Assembly: GCA_964555355.1 (NCBI GenBank)
Contig: CAZKRY010000011.1
Location: forward strand, 1-64,000
Direction of reading: 5' to 3'
Origin: CAIKBL01 sp964555355
GTDB taxonomy: Bacteria > Pseudomonadota > Gammaproteobacteria > Ga0077536
DNA: 64,000 nt
Positions 53,024 to 62,579 of the stretch are shown piece by piece. Numbering within the stretch: the stretch's first letter is position 1; every line of letters begins with the position of its first letter. The notes under the pieces were generated by a model. It searched no databases and was not told the origin of the DNA. It saw only the letters and a program-made list of their open reading frames with translations. The position numbers and the translations under genes are program-made.

Positions 53024-54169
53024 TCAAGGTTGAGATGCTTGTTGCGTAGAGTTCGCACCCGCGGGTGAAAATATCTCGCGACCATCCCACGTAGCGCCAC
53101 GCGGGAGTTCATTGCGAACGCGGCGCGCTGTTTTTAGCAGGGCGGCTAGGTCGTTTTGCGGCGCTAGCGCCGACACTGGTATTCCGTGAGCGGCGTTAAC
53201 CGCGTGCTCCACATGGGCCCAATCCAACGTCGCGGCCTGAGCCTGCAGCCGGGCTCGCACTTCAGCTCTCATCTCCTGCTTGAGCAAAGTTTTCAATTCC
53301 GTTTGCCAATGCCGCGGATCATCTTCCAACGCACCCCACGCTTGCACGAGTAGATCGTTGCCGTGGCGCCCCAAGAGATACGGTTGATTGACGACCGTGA
53401 CGGGTGTGCCACGCGGCGTCGACTCGAACACGCCGACAATGTCCTCCGGGTACAGACGAATGCAACCGTGGCTCGAGCGCATGCCAACGCCATACGGCTT
53501 GTCGGTGCCGTGAATGAGGTATGACGGCCAAGCGAGATAAAGCGCGTGTGAGCCAAGCGGATTATCGGGTCCCGCCGGCACCACGGCCGGTAATTCCTCA
53601 CCCAGCTCACGATGCTCGGCGCGAATCGATGCCGGAGGATGCCAGCGTGGACCGACGACGCGCCGAACGACTTTGGTAATGCCGATGGGTGTTTTCCAAC
53701 CCACGCGGCCGATCCCGACGGGATGCGTGATGACCTCTGTCGAGCCAGCGCTATCTGGCGGCAGAAATTGATAAAGGCGCATGGCGGCAAGATTGATGAC
53801 GATGCCTTTGCGCGGCGCACTAGGCAACACAAACTGCGTGGGCAAAACGATTTCGGTGCCCGTCCCCGGCAGCCAAGTATCCACATTAGGATTCGCGCGC
53901 CGAATCTCGTCATAGCCTAGGTTAAAGCGTCGAGCGATATCGGGAAGCGTGTCGCCGGCGTTCGTGCGCACAATTTGAATGTCGCCGACCACATCATCGG
54001 TCTCGGCATCAAACTTGAAGCGATGTGAAGCCTGTGGGATCGCGGCGAGTGGGACTGCGGGGGGCGCGGTCCAGGTAGGGGTATCGCGGTGATAAGTGAG
54101 TTCGGTACAGGCGGCGAATGGCAACAAGCCAACGAGCAAGAATGCGCGTACGAGATTTCCATATCTCAT
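53024..54169 (-). CDS. L,D-transpeptidase (YkuD) lipoprotein with LysM domain
   Basis: 381 residues. A lipoprotein signal ends in the lipobox F-A-A-C21. A LysM-like peptidoglycan-binding domain covers about 65-112 (VRTNAGDTLPDIARRFNLGYDEIRRANP). The YkuD catalytic domain covers about 123-255, with H220 and S-S-H-G-C236-I-R-L, the nucleophile. It forms L,D-crosslinks in the peptidoglycan or attaches a lipoprotein to it (ErfK/YbiS-type). The ATG at 54169 has GGAGG 6 bp upstream; the longer frame to 54214 is not preferred. It is a single gene downstream of the thiolase-like gene. Confidence 0.92.
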   Translation of the reverse strand: MRYGNLVRAFLLVGLLPFAACTELTYHRDTPTWTAPPAVPLAAIPQASHRFKFDAETDDVVGDIQIVRTNAGDTLPDIARRFNLGYDEIRRANPNVDTWLPGTGTEIVLPTQFVLPSAPRKGIVINLAAMRLYQFLPPDSAGSTEVITHPVGIGRVGWKTPIGITKVVRRVVGPRWHPPASIRAEHRELGEELPAVVPAGPDNPLGSHALYLAWPSYLIHGTDKPYGVGMRSSHGCIRLYPEDIVGVFESTPRGTPVTVVNQPYLLGRHGNDLLVQAWGALEDDPRHWQTELKTLLKQEMRAEVRARLQAQAATLDWAHVEHAVNAAHGIPVSALAPQNDLAALLKTARRVRNELPRGATWDGREIFSPAGANSTQQASQP

Positions 54170-54269
54170 GAAATAACCTCCGTTCAGCAATACGGGATAG
54201 TCGTTATGGCACATCGCCTTTCATCGTAAAGGCATTGAACCATTCGGTTTCGTAACCCACATTCTACGG

Positions 54270-55769
54270 TTATTGCCCCGTCAGTGCCGCGCGATTAACT
54301 CCCTTGGCCGTGTCCACGTGCAACTGCACGCGACTTCCGATTTGATTGTCGCGCGTCAACGCGGCAAAGGTTGCGTCGTCTTCCACACAATTCGCGACGA
54401 AACGTAAACCTGCATCCGTGCGTCCGTACACAATGCCGTAGGCCGGCGACTGATCACGCGCATAGACCACCGTGTAAGTCTCTATCGTGCCACCGCCGGT
54501 AGCCGCTTCCACCCGCGCGACCGGCACGGCGCCGGCGAGCGGTGAGGCGCTGTCTTCGGTATCGGCGGTACTCAAATCTTGCTTGCCCGGTGTCGCCGCG
54601 TAGACGCCAGCCGCATACTTGTGCATGAACCAACCAAGCGCGGTCGCCATGCCGCTGCGCAATTTGCCGGCAGCGATGTTCTCCACCAAGGTCGCGATCC
54701 CGTGTAATGCGTAGTTGCTGCCGGGACCACCAAAAAAGCCCAAGCCTCCGGTTTGGGTGAGAGGGCGCGGATCATCATCCGTAAGTCCGAGTTGACCGCG
54801 CGCCACATTCACCGCGCAGGGAAAGCAACTGTAGAGATCGAATCCTTCTAATTCCGCAACGCCTAGACCTGCGCGCTGTTCGGTTTTCGCCGCGACTTGG
54901 GCGAGTGGCGGGCTGAACGTGAAATCGGCTTTGTCAGCTAGAAAGCGTTGGCGATCTTTCGCAAACGCGCCACCTCGGAAATACACCGGTTGGCCGGCAC
55001 CGCCGCGCAGCGCACGCGCGTGTTTCTCGGTGGTCATGATGATCGCCGCACCGAGATCCGCCATGACCAAAGAAACCATGCGCTTGGTGTAAGGAAAGCA
55101 GATTGGCCGATTGTCCGCGGCGGGCGTGACGATGCGTTCCGCGCTGAGCGGCGCGCGCGTCCAGCCATTGGGATGTTGGGCGGATACCGCACTGAAGTTC
55201 GCGAGCATGCCACCGATCCGCGCTAGCCAGGCTTCGCGCTTCAGGCCGGATTTGGCCCACAACGCATTTTCGAAAAGCGGAAATCCGTGGATGGGTAACG
55301 TGAGACCATGCCGCTGTTCTAGCGCATCGCTGCCGACGGCGTCGTCCGCGTCATAATCGTCCGGGATCCCTTGAATGAGCGCGGATTCGCCGCGCACATC
55401 ATCCGCGGTACGTGGATAGTAAGTCTCGGCGCCGCAGATGAGCACGGCCTGCGCCGCGCCGCGCGCGAGTAAGCCTGCCGCTTGATTCACGAAGTGTTGC
55501 GGCACTTCGCCGCCTATCCCGGACACACGAATATGATGCGGGTGGATGCCTAATCGTCGCGCGAGGATCTCTCCCGGCTCGCGCAAGGTACGACTCTGGG
55601 TACGCACCACCAGCACCGTATCGACGAGTGGCCAGATACCTTCTCCGCTTTGTACCGCCGCCGCGCGCGCTGCGCGCTCCATCATGTCGATCGGATCGAG
55701 CAACGGCGGCGGCGCGTCTTTGGGTTGGGTGATCTGGCCCCAGCCAGTGATCATGATTCTTTCCACCAT
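54270..55769 (-). CDS. Thiolase-superfamily protein without catalytic cysteine
   Basis: 499 residues of the thiolase/lipid-transfer-protein-like group labelled acetyl-CoA acetyltransferase. Features are AQAVLICGAETYYP, the split glycine-rich C-terminal part and RVEAATGGGTIETYTVVYARD (a C-terminal domain of this subgroup). The cysteine that normally lies in the N-terminal motif (around VSGIGGEVPQHFVNQAAGLLARG) is absent, so classical thiolysis is doubtful. Such SCP2-like proteins occur in steroid and side-chain degradation. The ATG at 55769 is used. It is alone, 108 bp downstream of the response regulator on the same strand. Confidence 0.8.
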   Translation of the reverse strand: MVERIMITGWGQITQPKDAPPPLLDPIDMMERAARAAAVQSGEGIWPLVDTVLVVRTQSRTLREPGEILARRLGIHPHHIRVSGIGGEVPQHFVNQAAGLLARGAAQAVLICGAETYYPRTADDVRGESALIQGIPDDYDADDAVGSDALEQRHGLTLPIHGFPLFENALWAKSGLKREAWLARIGGMLANFSAVSAQHPNGWTRAPLSAERIVTPAADNRPICFPYTKRMVSLVMADLGAAIIMTTEKHARALRGGAGQPVYFRGGAFAKDRQRFLADKADFTFSPPLAQVAAKTEQRAGLGVAELEGFDLYSCFPCAVNVARGQLGLTDDDPRPLTQTGGLGFFGGPGSNYALHGIATLVENIAAGKLRSGMATALGWFMHKYAAGVYAATPGKQDLSTADTEDSASPLAGAVPVARVEAATGGGTIETYTVVYARDQSPAYGIVYGRTDAGLRFVANCVEDDATFAALTRDNQIGSRVQLHVDTAKGVNRAALTGQ

Positions 55770-55877
55770 GACATGATTCCCGTGTTGGATTAAAACTGCA
55801 CCGCGAATTCATCAATCCTAGAGTGGAAAGATGCGGCGTGCCAGCAGCGAATCGAAATTTAAATCACTCCGTCGGCG

Positions 55878-56567
55878 TCACTGCTCTACAAGCTTGTATC
55901 CGCTGCCGTGAATTGTCAGTAGATAGCGCGGGTTCACCGGATCGGGTTCGATTTTTCGCCGAATACGCACGACAATGTTGTCCACCGCGCGGGTGACGAC
56001 ATTTTCTTGATGTTTCCATACTTCCGCCAGGAGCATCTCGCGCGAGACAATTTTCCCGCGGTGCGCCAGCATACATTGCAAGAACGCGAATTCCTTGGCG
56101 CTCGTTTCGAGGTTCTCACCGTCGCGCGTCAAGACGTGACGCGCCAAGTCCACTGTTGAAATCCCGACCTGCACGACATCCGGCGGCATGTCGTTGATGT
56201 TGGCGCGCCGCAAGTGTGCGCGCACTCGCGCGAGAAGTTCTCGTAGGCTGAAAGGTTTGACAACGTAGTCGTCCGCCCCGGACTCCAATCCCACGACGCG
56301 CGCCATTTCTTCTCCTTTTGCCGTCAGCATTAGAATCGGCTTGGAAAAGCCGAGACTACGCAGCTGCCGACAAAGTTCGAAGCCATTACCATCCGGCAAC
56401 ATGACATCCAGTAACAACAGATCGGGATGGCGAGAAAGCGCCGCTACCCGTGCCTCGCGCACCGTCCGCGCGGTTAAAACTTCATAACCTTCGAATTGCA
56501 GATTGTCGCGTAGCCCGGCCTGCATGGCAGGGTCATCTTCGACAATCAAAACGTTGAGTTTCTTCAC
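55878..56567 (-). CDS. OmpR-family response regulator
   Basis: 229 residues. The receiver domain at about 1-120 has D11-D12, phospho-acceptor D54 (LLLDVMLPDG) and a Lys in VVKPFS. The C-terminal winged helix spans about 130-228, including VTRAVDNIVVRIRRKIEPDPVNPRYLLTIHGSGYKL. The start is GTG at 56567, which overlaps the histidine kinase stop (GTGA, 4 bp). A longer upstream frame to 56804 lies inside the kinase gene. It pairs with that kinase; the target genes are unknown. Confidence 0.93.
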   Translation of the reverse strand: MKKLNVLIVEDDPAMQAGLRDNLQFEGYEVLTARTVREARVAALSRHPDLLLLDVMLPDGNGFELCRQLRSLGFSKPILMLTAKGEEMARVVGLESGADDYVVKPFSLRELLARVRAHLRRANINDMPPDVVQVGISTVDLARHVLTRDGENLETSAKEFAFLQCMLAHRGKIVSREMLLAEVWKHQENVVTRAVDNIVVRIRRKIEPDPVNPRYLLTIHGSGYKLVEQ

Positions 56568-58114
56568 AGCCTTTCCACATAACCGGGGAACGAAATCGAA
56601 ACCTTCAAGCCACGGTGCCCCTCGGCGTCTTCGATGATGAGGTGGCCACCGTGGGCTTCCGCGATGTGCTCGACAAGCGCAAGACCCAATCCACTTCCGG
56701 TTGCGATGTCCGATAGCTCGCCGCGTCGAAACGCACGCGTCAGGCGCATGCGCTTCTCGTGATCGATTCCTGGACCGTAGTCGATAACATCCAAATCCAC
56801 CCAACGATCATCCGCGCGCAGATAGACTTCGAGCATCCCACCGTCCGCGGCATACTTGGCGACATTATCAAACAGGTTGAGAAGAATCTGCGTGATTCCG
56901 TTGGGGTCGTGCGCAACGGGCGGAAGTGGCTCCGCCATCGTCAACGCGATCCGCAAGCGTCGCGCGGCAAAATGCTCTCGGTAATGTTCGACAATATCTG
57001 CAACCGTGGCGCCAATATCCGTCGCGGTAAGGTGATAGACGGCGCCGCCCGCGCGAAGCTTGGAAAACGTGAGCACGTCGTTGATCATTGCGCTCAAGCG
57101 TTCCGCTTCACGTAGCATGACACCGATGTACTCTCGCTGTAGCGCCGGGTCATTTTGGCGCTTCAGATACAGCGTTTCGGCGTACATCCTAATCAACGAT
57201 AGAGGCGTCTTGAGTTCGTGCGAAACGCTGGTGATGAAGCGATTTCGAATGTCCACCAAGGCGTATTCACGGCGAATTTCCCACCAGATGGCGACCATCG
57301 TGAGTATCACGGACACCAACGCGCCGATTCCCAGCGTGACACTCGCCACTTCGTGGCGATCGAATCCTGCCGGCTTAGGTGCCGGAAAGCCGTTATCAGC
57401 CAACAGCATCCAACCCGGTAGCACTCGGTTCAGGCTAACCGATACGCCGCGTCCACTGTCACCGGGACCGACCAATCGCACTTTGGCGCCGCTATCGCGT
57501 GAGAATTTGTTAAGCATTTTGGCGATGTGACGCGCGGTAAGCGAGCCGAGATCGATTTTTAGTACGACCCACCCGGCCGGAGACGCCATGCTCGTATCGT
57601 CTGGAAGATCGTTCACACTTTGAAATGCAAACAGCGTCGGTTTGCCGTCGAGTTCCTCCACAAAACTATGGATCAGCAACCGTTGCCCAGTGGTCGAAAG
57701 CAACTCTTGCCGCGTCCGCTCGGCGATCCAGTCCGCGGTCAGTCGATCTCGGCGTGTCGCGAGCCTCGGGTGACTCCGCTCCAGCGCGACGTCAGTCGTA
57801 AAGAACAAGGCTTGTTCAACATCCGGAAAACTGTTCATTAACAGCGTTAGCCTGGCGTCACTAATGCTTTCTTGATTTAGATTTTTGAGTAACAAAAACG
57901 GACTTTGAATGGCTTTCAGCAGCTCGTGTTCTACTTCACTACCGAGCAACCCAAGCGCGCGCTCCCAGGTTGTTTGACGCGAGCGTTCGATGTCAGCCTG
58001 TTGGCCACGCAGCGCAGGAATCGTTAGCGCGGAGATGGCGAGAACATTAAGTAGCAACGCCGTTAGCAGAAAAACTGGTAATCGCAGTCGGTGGCGGGAT
58101 TGGGCCGGCAACAT
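56564..58114 (-). CDS. Sensor histidine kinase
   Basis: 516 residues. Two transmembrane helices at about 12-34 and 255-277 flank a periplasmic sensor of about 220 residues. The HisKA motif is V-S-H299-E-L-K-T-P-L, followed by an N box (LLNLFDNVAKYA) and G boxes (DYGPGI, GSGLGLALV) of the HATPase. It phosphorylates the response regulator with which it overlaps by 4 bp. No known sensor fold was recognised in the periplasmic region. The stimulus is unknown. The small secreted peptide gene at 58239 lies upstream on the same strand (124-bp gap). Confidence 0.93.
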   Translation of the reverse strand: MLPAQSRHRLRLPVFLLTALLLNVLAISALTIPALRGQQADIERSRQTTWERALGLLGSEVEHELLKAIQSPFLLLKNLNQESISDARLTLLMNSFPDVEQALFFTTDVALERSHPRLATRRDRLTADWIAERTRQELLSTTGQRLLIHSFVEELDGKPTLFAFQSVNDLPDDTSMASPAGWVVLKIDLGSLTARHIAKMLNKFSRDSGAKVRLVGPGDSGRGVSVSLNRVLPGWMLLADNGFPAPKPAGFDRHEVASVTLGIGALVSVILTMVAIWWEIRREYALVDIRNRFITSVSHELKTPLSLIRMYAETLYLKRQNDPALQREYIGVMLREAERLSAMINDVLTFSKLRAGGAVYHLTATDIGATVADIVEHYREHFAARRLRIALTMAEPLPPVAHDPNGITQILLNLFDNVAKYAADGGMLEVYLRADDRWVDLDVIDYGPGIDHEKRMRLTRAFRRGELSDIATGSGLGLALVEHIAEAHGGHLIIEDAEGHRGLKVSISFPGYVERL

Positions 58115-58177
58115 GCGGCGGGTTTAACCTGTGTTTGAATACAATGGCGATCATTCCAACAGCATTCACCATAAAGG

Positions 58178-58205
58178 GCGAGGGGGATGGTCGCATCCCC
58201 CTCGC
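58178..58205 (-). terminator. Terminator downstream of the small secreted peptide gene
   Basis: GCGAGGGGGATG (58178-58189), loop GTCG, CATCCCCCTCGC (58194-58205): a perfect 12-bp stem. Read on the minus strand it is followed by CCTTTAT. It separates the peptide gene from the histidine kinase. Confidence 0.7.
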
Positions 58206-58238
58206 GTCTTACGTTGGGCGCACAAGACCCGGTAAGGG

Positions 58239-58388
58239 TTACTTCGTCTTCATGCAGGTCTTGGTCACCACGTCGTACTTCTCGCCTGCTTTACACTTAT
58301 GCGAATCCGCCGCATTGGCGCCGAGGCTGGTTAACAAGACACCGGTGGTGGCGATGACCGTGAGGGTTTTTAAGATGGATTTCTTCAT
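58239..58388 (-). CDS. Very small secreted protein with two cysteines
   Basis: 49 residues starting at ATG 58388 with GGAGAC 7 bp upstream. Residues 1-26 are a clear signal peptide (MKKSILKTLTVIATTGVLLTS, cleavage near ANA-AD). The mature peptide is about 23 residues, lysine-rich, with Cys at positions 32 and 45 (HKCKAG and KTCMKT), which could form one disulfide loop. No family is recognised. A strong terminator follows, so it is a single-gene unit. Its position beside the sensor kinase suggests either a chance neighbour or a ligand or modulator. Confidence 0.65.
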   Translation of the reverse strand: MKKSILKTLTVIATTGVLLTSLGANAADSHKCKAGEKYDVVTKTCMKTK

Positions 58389-58662
58389 GAACGTGTCTCC
58401 TAATGATGGATACTGTGGTCGCTCCGAATCGGGATTTACGCCGTCGGAACGTGTTGAAACCTTAGCAACCCCCGTACTCACATGTGTCACCACTTGGTCT
58501 GGCTTTGTCGCGGTTTGTCGCAGCTTCTTTCCAGCAGCGGCTAGATAATCCTGAGCAAGGCACGCGACGAGTGGTAAAACCCTGAAGGCTAATGATCTGT
58601 TGGGCCGAAGTTCTTACACTGTCCAGTGGAAAAGTACTTACTCAATCAGGAAAGACCAACTC

Positions 58663-59532
58663 ATGAAAATAGGCTTCTTCTGCGTAGGTTTAGGCGTCTC
58701 CGCGAATCCCGAGGTCATCAAAGTCATCGCGCGCACGGCGGAGGCTTGCGGCTACCACTCGTTGTGGGCACCTGAGCATATCGTGCTGCTTGAGCAATAT
58801 TCGTCAACTTATCCGTATTCGCAGAACGGGCGCTTGCCGTTTGATTCGTTGCAGGTAGACATCCTAGATCCGTTTCTCGCGCTCACTTACGCAGCCGCGG
58901 TGACCGAGAAAATTCGGCTCGGCACGGGGATCTGCCTGGTGCCGGAGCGTCAGCCGCTAACGATGGCGAAGGAAGTCGCGACGCTCGATAGGCTCTCCGG
59001 GGGGCGCTTTGATTTCGGCGTCGGTATCGGTTGGCTAAGAGAAGAATTCGAAGCGCTGCAGGTATCGTGGCCGAAGCGCGCGGCGCGCACCCGAGATTAT
59101 CTCGCGGCCATGAAAAAAGTGTGGACGGACGCGGAAAGCGAGCATCACGGCGAATTTTGCAGTTTTAAACCGGTTCGTTCCTATCCAAAACCAGTGCAGC
59201 GACCACATCCGCCGATCATTTTTGGTGGCGAGAGTGAACCCGCGCTGCGCCGCGTCGGTGAAATCGGCGATGGTTGGTGGGGCGTCAATGTCACCGTTGA
59301 GAGCACGCGCAAGGCACTTGCCACCATCAAGCATTTCGCCGATGCCGCCGGTCGCGACGCGAGCAAGCTGAGTTACGCGGTGTCGACGGGGCTTGGAATT
59401 CCCATCACGCGCGACGAGGTAAATCGCTTTGCCGAGCTTGGGGTTGACCAAATAATCGTCGGTGTATTCGCAAACAGCGCGGAAGACTATAAGAGAGAGA
59501 TAGAGCACTACGCGAATACGCTGATCGTTTAA
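58663..59532 (+). CDS. LLM-class flavin-dependent oxidoreductase (F420/FMN)
   Basis: 289 residues of the luciferase-like monooxygenase superfamily with the TIGR03619-type pattern. MKIGFFCVGLGVSANPEVIKVIARTAEACGYHSLWAPEHIV is the barrel start. PFLALTYAAAVTEKIRLGTGICLVPERQPL and GGRFDFGVGIGWLREEFEAL are signatures. It may use FMN (with a separate reductase) or F420; the cofactor cannot be told from sequence alone. The ATG at 58663 is preferred to one at 58600. It is an isolated gene in a region with several monooxygenases. Confidence 0.88.
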   Translation: MKIGFFCVGLGVSANPEVIKVIARTAEACGYHSLWAPEHIVLLEQYSSTYPYSQNGRLPFDSLQVDILDPFLALTYAAAVTEKIRLGTGICLVPERQPLTMAKEVATLDRLSGGRFDFGVGIGWLREEFEALQVSWPKRAARTRDYLAAMKKVWTDAESEHHGEFCSFKPVRSYPKPVQRPHPPIIFGGESEPALRRVGEIGDGWWGVNVTVESTRKALATIKHFADAAGRDASKLSYAVSTGLGIPITRDEVNRFAELGVDQIIVGVFANSAEDYKREIEHYANTLIV

Positions 59533-59748
59533 ATCTTCACAGTGTTCCCGCGGGGTTCACCGGGACAAGTTCATCAAGGGCTCTCAGCAGTATTCGTGGT
59601 GCGAAGGGCGTCGGTGAAACCCGAGGCCAATTTCTCGAACGCCTGCCAATGATTAGCGTTCACGATGTGTGATTGATGGAACGTCCGTGATCGATTACCG
59701 TCGAGCGGTCCAAGACAATCAGATTGCCCTTCGTTGGCCATAGCAGTA

Positions 59749-61062
59749 ATGCAAGCACCCATAGTACGACCATACGGATTTAACGTTATCGGCTACATCA
59801 GCAGCAATTTGGGCATGGGGCTAACCGCCCGGCAATTTGTTCGATTGCTACTGAATCATGGGTACGCGGTTTCCGTGTTTGATGTGCCGATAGATTCCGC
59901 GCGGACAGGTCACGACCTTGAGTTTGCGCACTTGTCCGTGGACAAACTCGAGGAACTGCCCCATGCCGTTAATCTCATCATGCTCGATATTGGCTCCCTA
60001 CCACAGCTTCTCATTAATCGACTAAAGCCTATCTTCACGCCGAACCGGCTAAACGTAGGGCTCATTTGGTGGGAGCTTACGGTTCTGCCGAAACGCTGGG
60101 TAAAAGCGCTGGAGTGTTTTGATGTGCTACTGGCGGGATCGGGATTCGTGCGCCACTTAATGGAATCGCACCTGTCTCGCGTGAGAATTCTGCCTTGCAA
60201 TCATCCGATATTCGGACAGCCATCATCTGCCAAGAGTCGCGATTATTTTGGACTTCCTAATGATGGGTTTCTCTTTCTTTCCAGTTTCGAACCAAACAGC
60301 GATCCGGCTAGAAAAAACCCGTTTGCGGCGATCACAGCATTTAAAGGAGCGTTTGGACCGGAAGAAAAAGTCCATCTAGTCATTAAGATGAACAACCCGC
60401 ATGTAAACGACGAAGCTGGCCCGGCGCAACTGGTTGAACGCATGCGTGCCATGTGTGCGAATGACCCAAGAATTATCGTTATTGCGAAAAGTCTTCCTTA
60501 TTCTGACGTGCTATCTCTTTACCAATGTTGTGATGCATTGGTTTCTCTGCATCGTGCTGAAGGCTTAGGACTCGCCCCACTTGAGTGCATGGGCCTTGGT
60601 AAGCCAGTCATCGCTACCGCATGGTCCGGCAATCTGAGCTACATGACCTATAGCAACTCCTGTCTGGTTAGATTTGAGTTGGTACCGGTGTCGGGTTCGG
60701 TGAAGAACTACACGAGTGAGTTTCTCGGTGAGCAGGCCTATTGGGCTGAACCTGACATTGACGAGGCCGCGCGATGGATGCGTTTGCTTTTCAACGACCC
60801 CGAACTCTGCAGAAATCTTGGGCGGCGAGCTCAAGAAGATTACGCCAAGTATCAAAGCCAGGCTGAACAGGCTTGTTTTCTAAGCGAGTTGGAAGTCATC
60901 TGGAAGAAGTGTTCGCTATTTGCGGAGCGAAGCAATTACACCGCGAATCTGCCCGCACTCATGGATGCGGAATATTCCGCGAACTGCTCTTGGCTCAAGT
61001 ACCGGACTTGGAAGTTGAATAATTGGTTGGATCGCCACGTACTATGGAGGTTTCGTGGCTGA
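59749..61062 (+). CDS. Glycosyltransferase (GT-B fold, family 4-like)
   Basis: About 437 residues. The N-terminal GYISSNLGMGLTARQFVRLL is a nucleotide-sugar-acceptor binding start, and HRAEGLGLAPLECMGLGKPVIAT is the E-x7-E-like motif of GT4 enzymes. The ATG at 59749 is chosen; a TTG at 59734 is the alternative. It transfers a sugar to a glycan or lipid acceptor in the cytosol. Base composition appears more AT-rich than the flanking catabolic genes, as is common for polysaccharide genes. The next glycosyltransferase starts 45 bp downstream. Confidence 0.85.
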   Translation: MQAPIVRPYGFNVIGYISSNLGMGLTARQFVRLLLNHGYAVSVFDVPIDSARTGHDLEFAHLSVDKLEELPHAVNLIMLDIGSLPQLLINRLKPIFTPNRLNVGLIWWELTVLPKRWVKALECFDVLLAGSGFVRHLMESHLSRVRILPCNHPIFGQPSSAKSRDYFGLPNDGFLFLSSFEPNSDPARKNPFAAITAFKGAFGPEEKVHLVIKMNNPHVNDEAGPAQLVERMRAMCANDPRIIVIAKSLPYSDVLSLYQCCDALVSLHRAEGLGLAPLECMGLGKPVIATAWSGNLSYMTYSNSCLVRFELVPVSGSVKNYTSEFLGEQAYWAEPDIDEAARWMRLLFNDPELCRNLGRRAQEDYAKYQSQAEQACFLSELEVIWKKCSLFAERSNYTANLPALMDAEYSANCSWLKYRTWKLNNWLDRHVLWRFRG

Positions 61063-61106
61063 GCAATTTTCGCATTCGTGAATCGCTCATCCGTATGTAA
61101 GCGGCC

Positions 61107-62267
61107 ATGAAGATTCTTATCGTTTCACCCACGCCAACACATCCGCCCGATGCCGGCAACCGAGTAAGAATTCTTGCGCTCGCTTCGACGCTCAAAGTTC
61201 TCGGTCACGATGTCCACATTGCTTACATAGAAACGGAGTCTGCCGATCTAGACGCAATGGAGCTTTGGTGGGGAAAAAAGCTTCATCGGATTTCGTATAC
61301 GCGTCCCGCGGTGAACCCCGGCGTTTTGGAACGTCAACTAAAGCGATTGTCCGAATATCTAGATCCAACCCGTAGATTTTGTTTACGCGTCGACGACTGG
61401 TTTGATGACGGTGCGTTGGATGTTCTGCGCGTACTTGATGCTGAGCATCAGTTCGATGCGGTCATCGTTGAATATGTCTTTATGTCTAAGTCTTTCGAGG
61501 CATTTTCGTTGCGTGCGCTCAAAATAATCGACACGCACGATATTTTTACCGATCGACACAAGATATACCTCGCCAATGGTCAACATCCGCAATGGTTTTC
61601 GACCTCGAGAAAAGAGGAAGCGAAAGCCTTATCAAGAGCCGATGCGGTAATCGCGATACAAGAAAAGGAGCAAGATTTTTTTCGCGAATTGACTCGAGTA
61701 CAGGTGAGTACCGTCGGCCATCTGGTACGTGTCGAACCGCTATGGCAGCCCCCGCCGAGGGCGCGTGTGAAACGTACCCTGCTTTTCGTAGGTTCGGGAA
61801 ATCCAATCAACGTACGATGCGTGGAGGATTTCTTGGAATCTACTTACCCGCTGCTTTCGCAAGCCGTCCCCGATATCGAGTTACTCGTGGCCGGCACGGT
61901 GTGCGAACAACTTAGTGAGCAACCTGGCATGGTGAAACTGGGCGCGTTACCGGACATATCAGACGCATACAAACACGCGGATATTGTCGTTAACCCCGTT
62001 CGTTACGGAACAGGATTGAACGTCAAGACTGTGGAGGCACTTGGATTCGGCATGCCGATCGTGAGCACGTCTACAGGCGCCAAAGGCTTAGGCATCGAAC
62101 CGTTGCCGTTGGCGGTAGCGGATGATCCTCGGCAATTTGCTTCTGAGGTGATGCGGCTACTGGCCGATCCCAACTCGGCGGCCCTGCTTGCTGCAAAAGC
62201 GTCTGTGTTTGCGCGGGAATGGAACATTCGGCATACCGCAGCGCTGGAGAAATTGCTGGCAAGATGA
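61107..62267 (+). CDS. Glycosyltransferase (GT4/WcaK-like)
   Basis: 386 residues. MKILIVSPTPTHPPDAGNRVRILALASTLKVLGHDVHIAYIE is a GT-B N-terminal Rossmann start. DIVVNPVRYGTGLNVKTVEALGFGMPIVST is the conserved C-terminal donor-binding motif. It probably adds a sugar to exopolysaccharide or lipopolysaccharide. It is co-directional with the glycosyltransferase 45 bp upstream, and the two are likely co-transcribed. No Wzx, Wzy or polymerase gene is visible in the window, so the polysaccharide remains undefined. Confidence 0.87.
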   Translation: MKILIVSPTPTHPPDAGNRVRILALASTLKVLGHDVHIAYIETESADLDAMELWWGKKLHRISYTRPAVNPGVLERQLKRLSEYLDPTRRFCLRVDDWFDDGALDVLRVLDAEHQFDAVIVEYVFMSKSFEAFSLRALKIIDTHDIFTDRHKIYLANGQHPQWFSTSRKEEAKALSRADAVIAIQEKEQDFFRELTRVQVSTVGHLVRVEPLWQPPPRARVKRTLLFVGSGNPINVRCVEDFLESTYPLLSQAVPDIELLVAGTVCEQLSEQPGMVKLGALPDISDAYKHADIVVNPVRYGTGLNVKTVEALGFGMPIVSTSTGAKGLGIEPLPLAVADDPRQFASEVMRLLADPNSAALLAAKASVFAREWNIRHTAALEKLLAR

Positions 62268-62579
62268 AGCGGGTACCGTTTCTGTTGCGATTCGCAATTC
62301 GGGAATTCCGATTCATGGGCGGGATGATTTTCTCGCCAGCGCCGGCAGATTTCCCAATGTCATGCAGGGGTCAACGCATGTTAGGTTTTGTCGCTCAAGC
62401 GAGACAATCCGTCGAATGTCGCTTGCGGCAATAAATAGCCGCTTCTATAGTTTGGATTGAGTTGCATACCGCTCCGCTTTGCAGGGAAGCCCGTTCCAAT
62501 CCAACGCCGCACGGATGAGAGAAGCGACAAATGTCGCGAAGAACGACGTACATCAGCATGTACGGATGAGGACTCAACG
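62268..62579. other. Intergenic region with no gene recognised
   Basis: A 312-bp gap between the second glycosyltransferase and the secreted protein. Open frames cross it but look non-coding. It ends with GAGG 11-14 bp before the TTG start at 62580. No strong hairpin or repeat was identified. Confidence 0.45.

Noticed and set aside
56568..56804. Long N-terminal extension of the response regulator
   Set aside because: It lies entirely within the histidine kinase coding sequence in another frame. The GTG that overlaps the kinase stop gives a normal-length OmpR protein.
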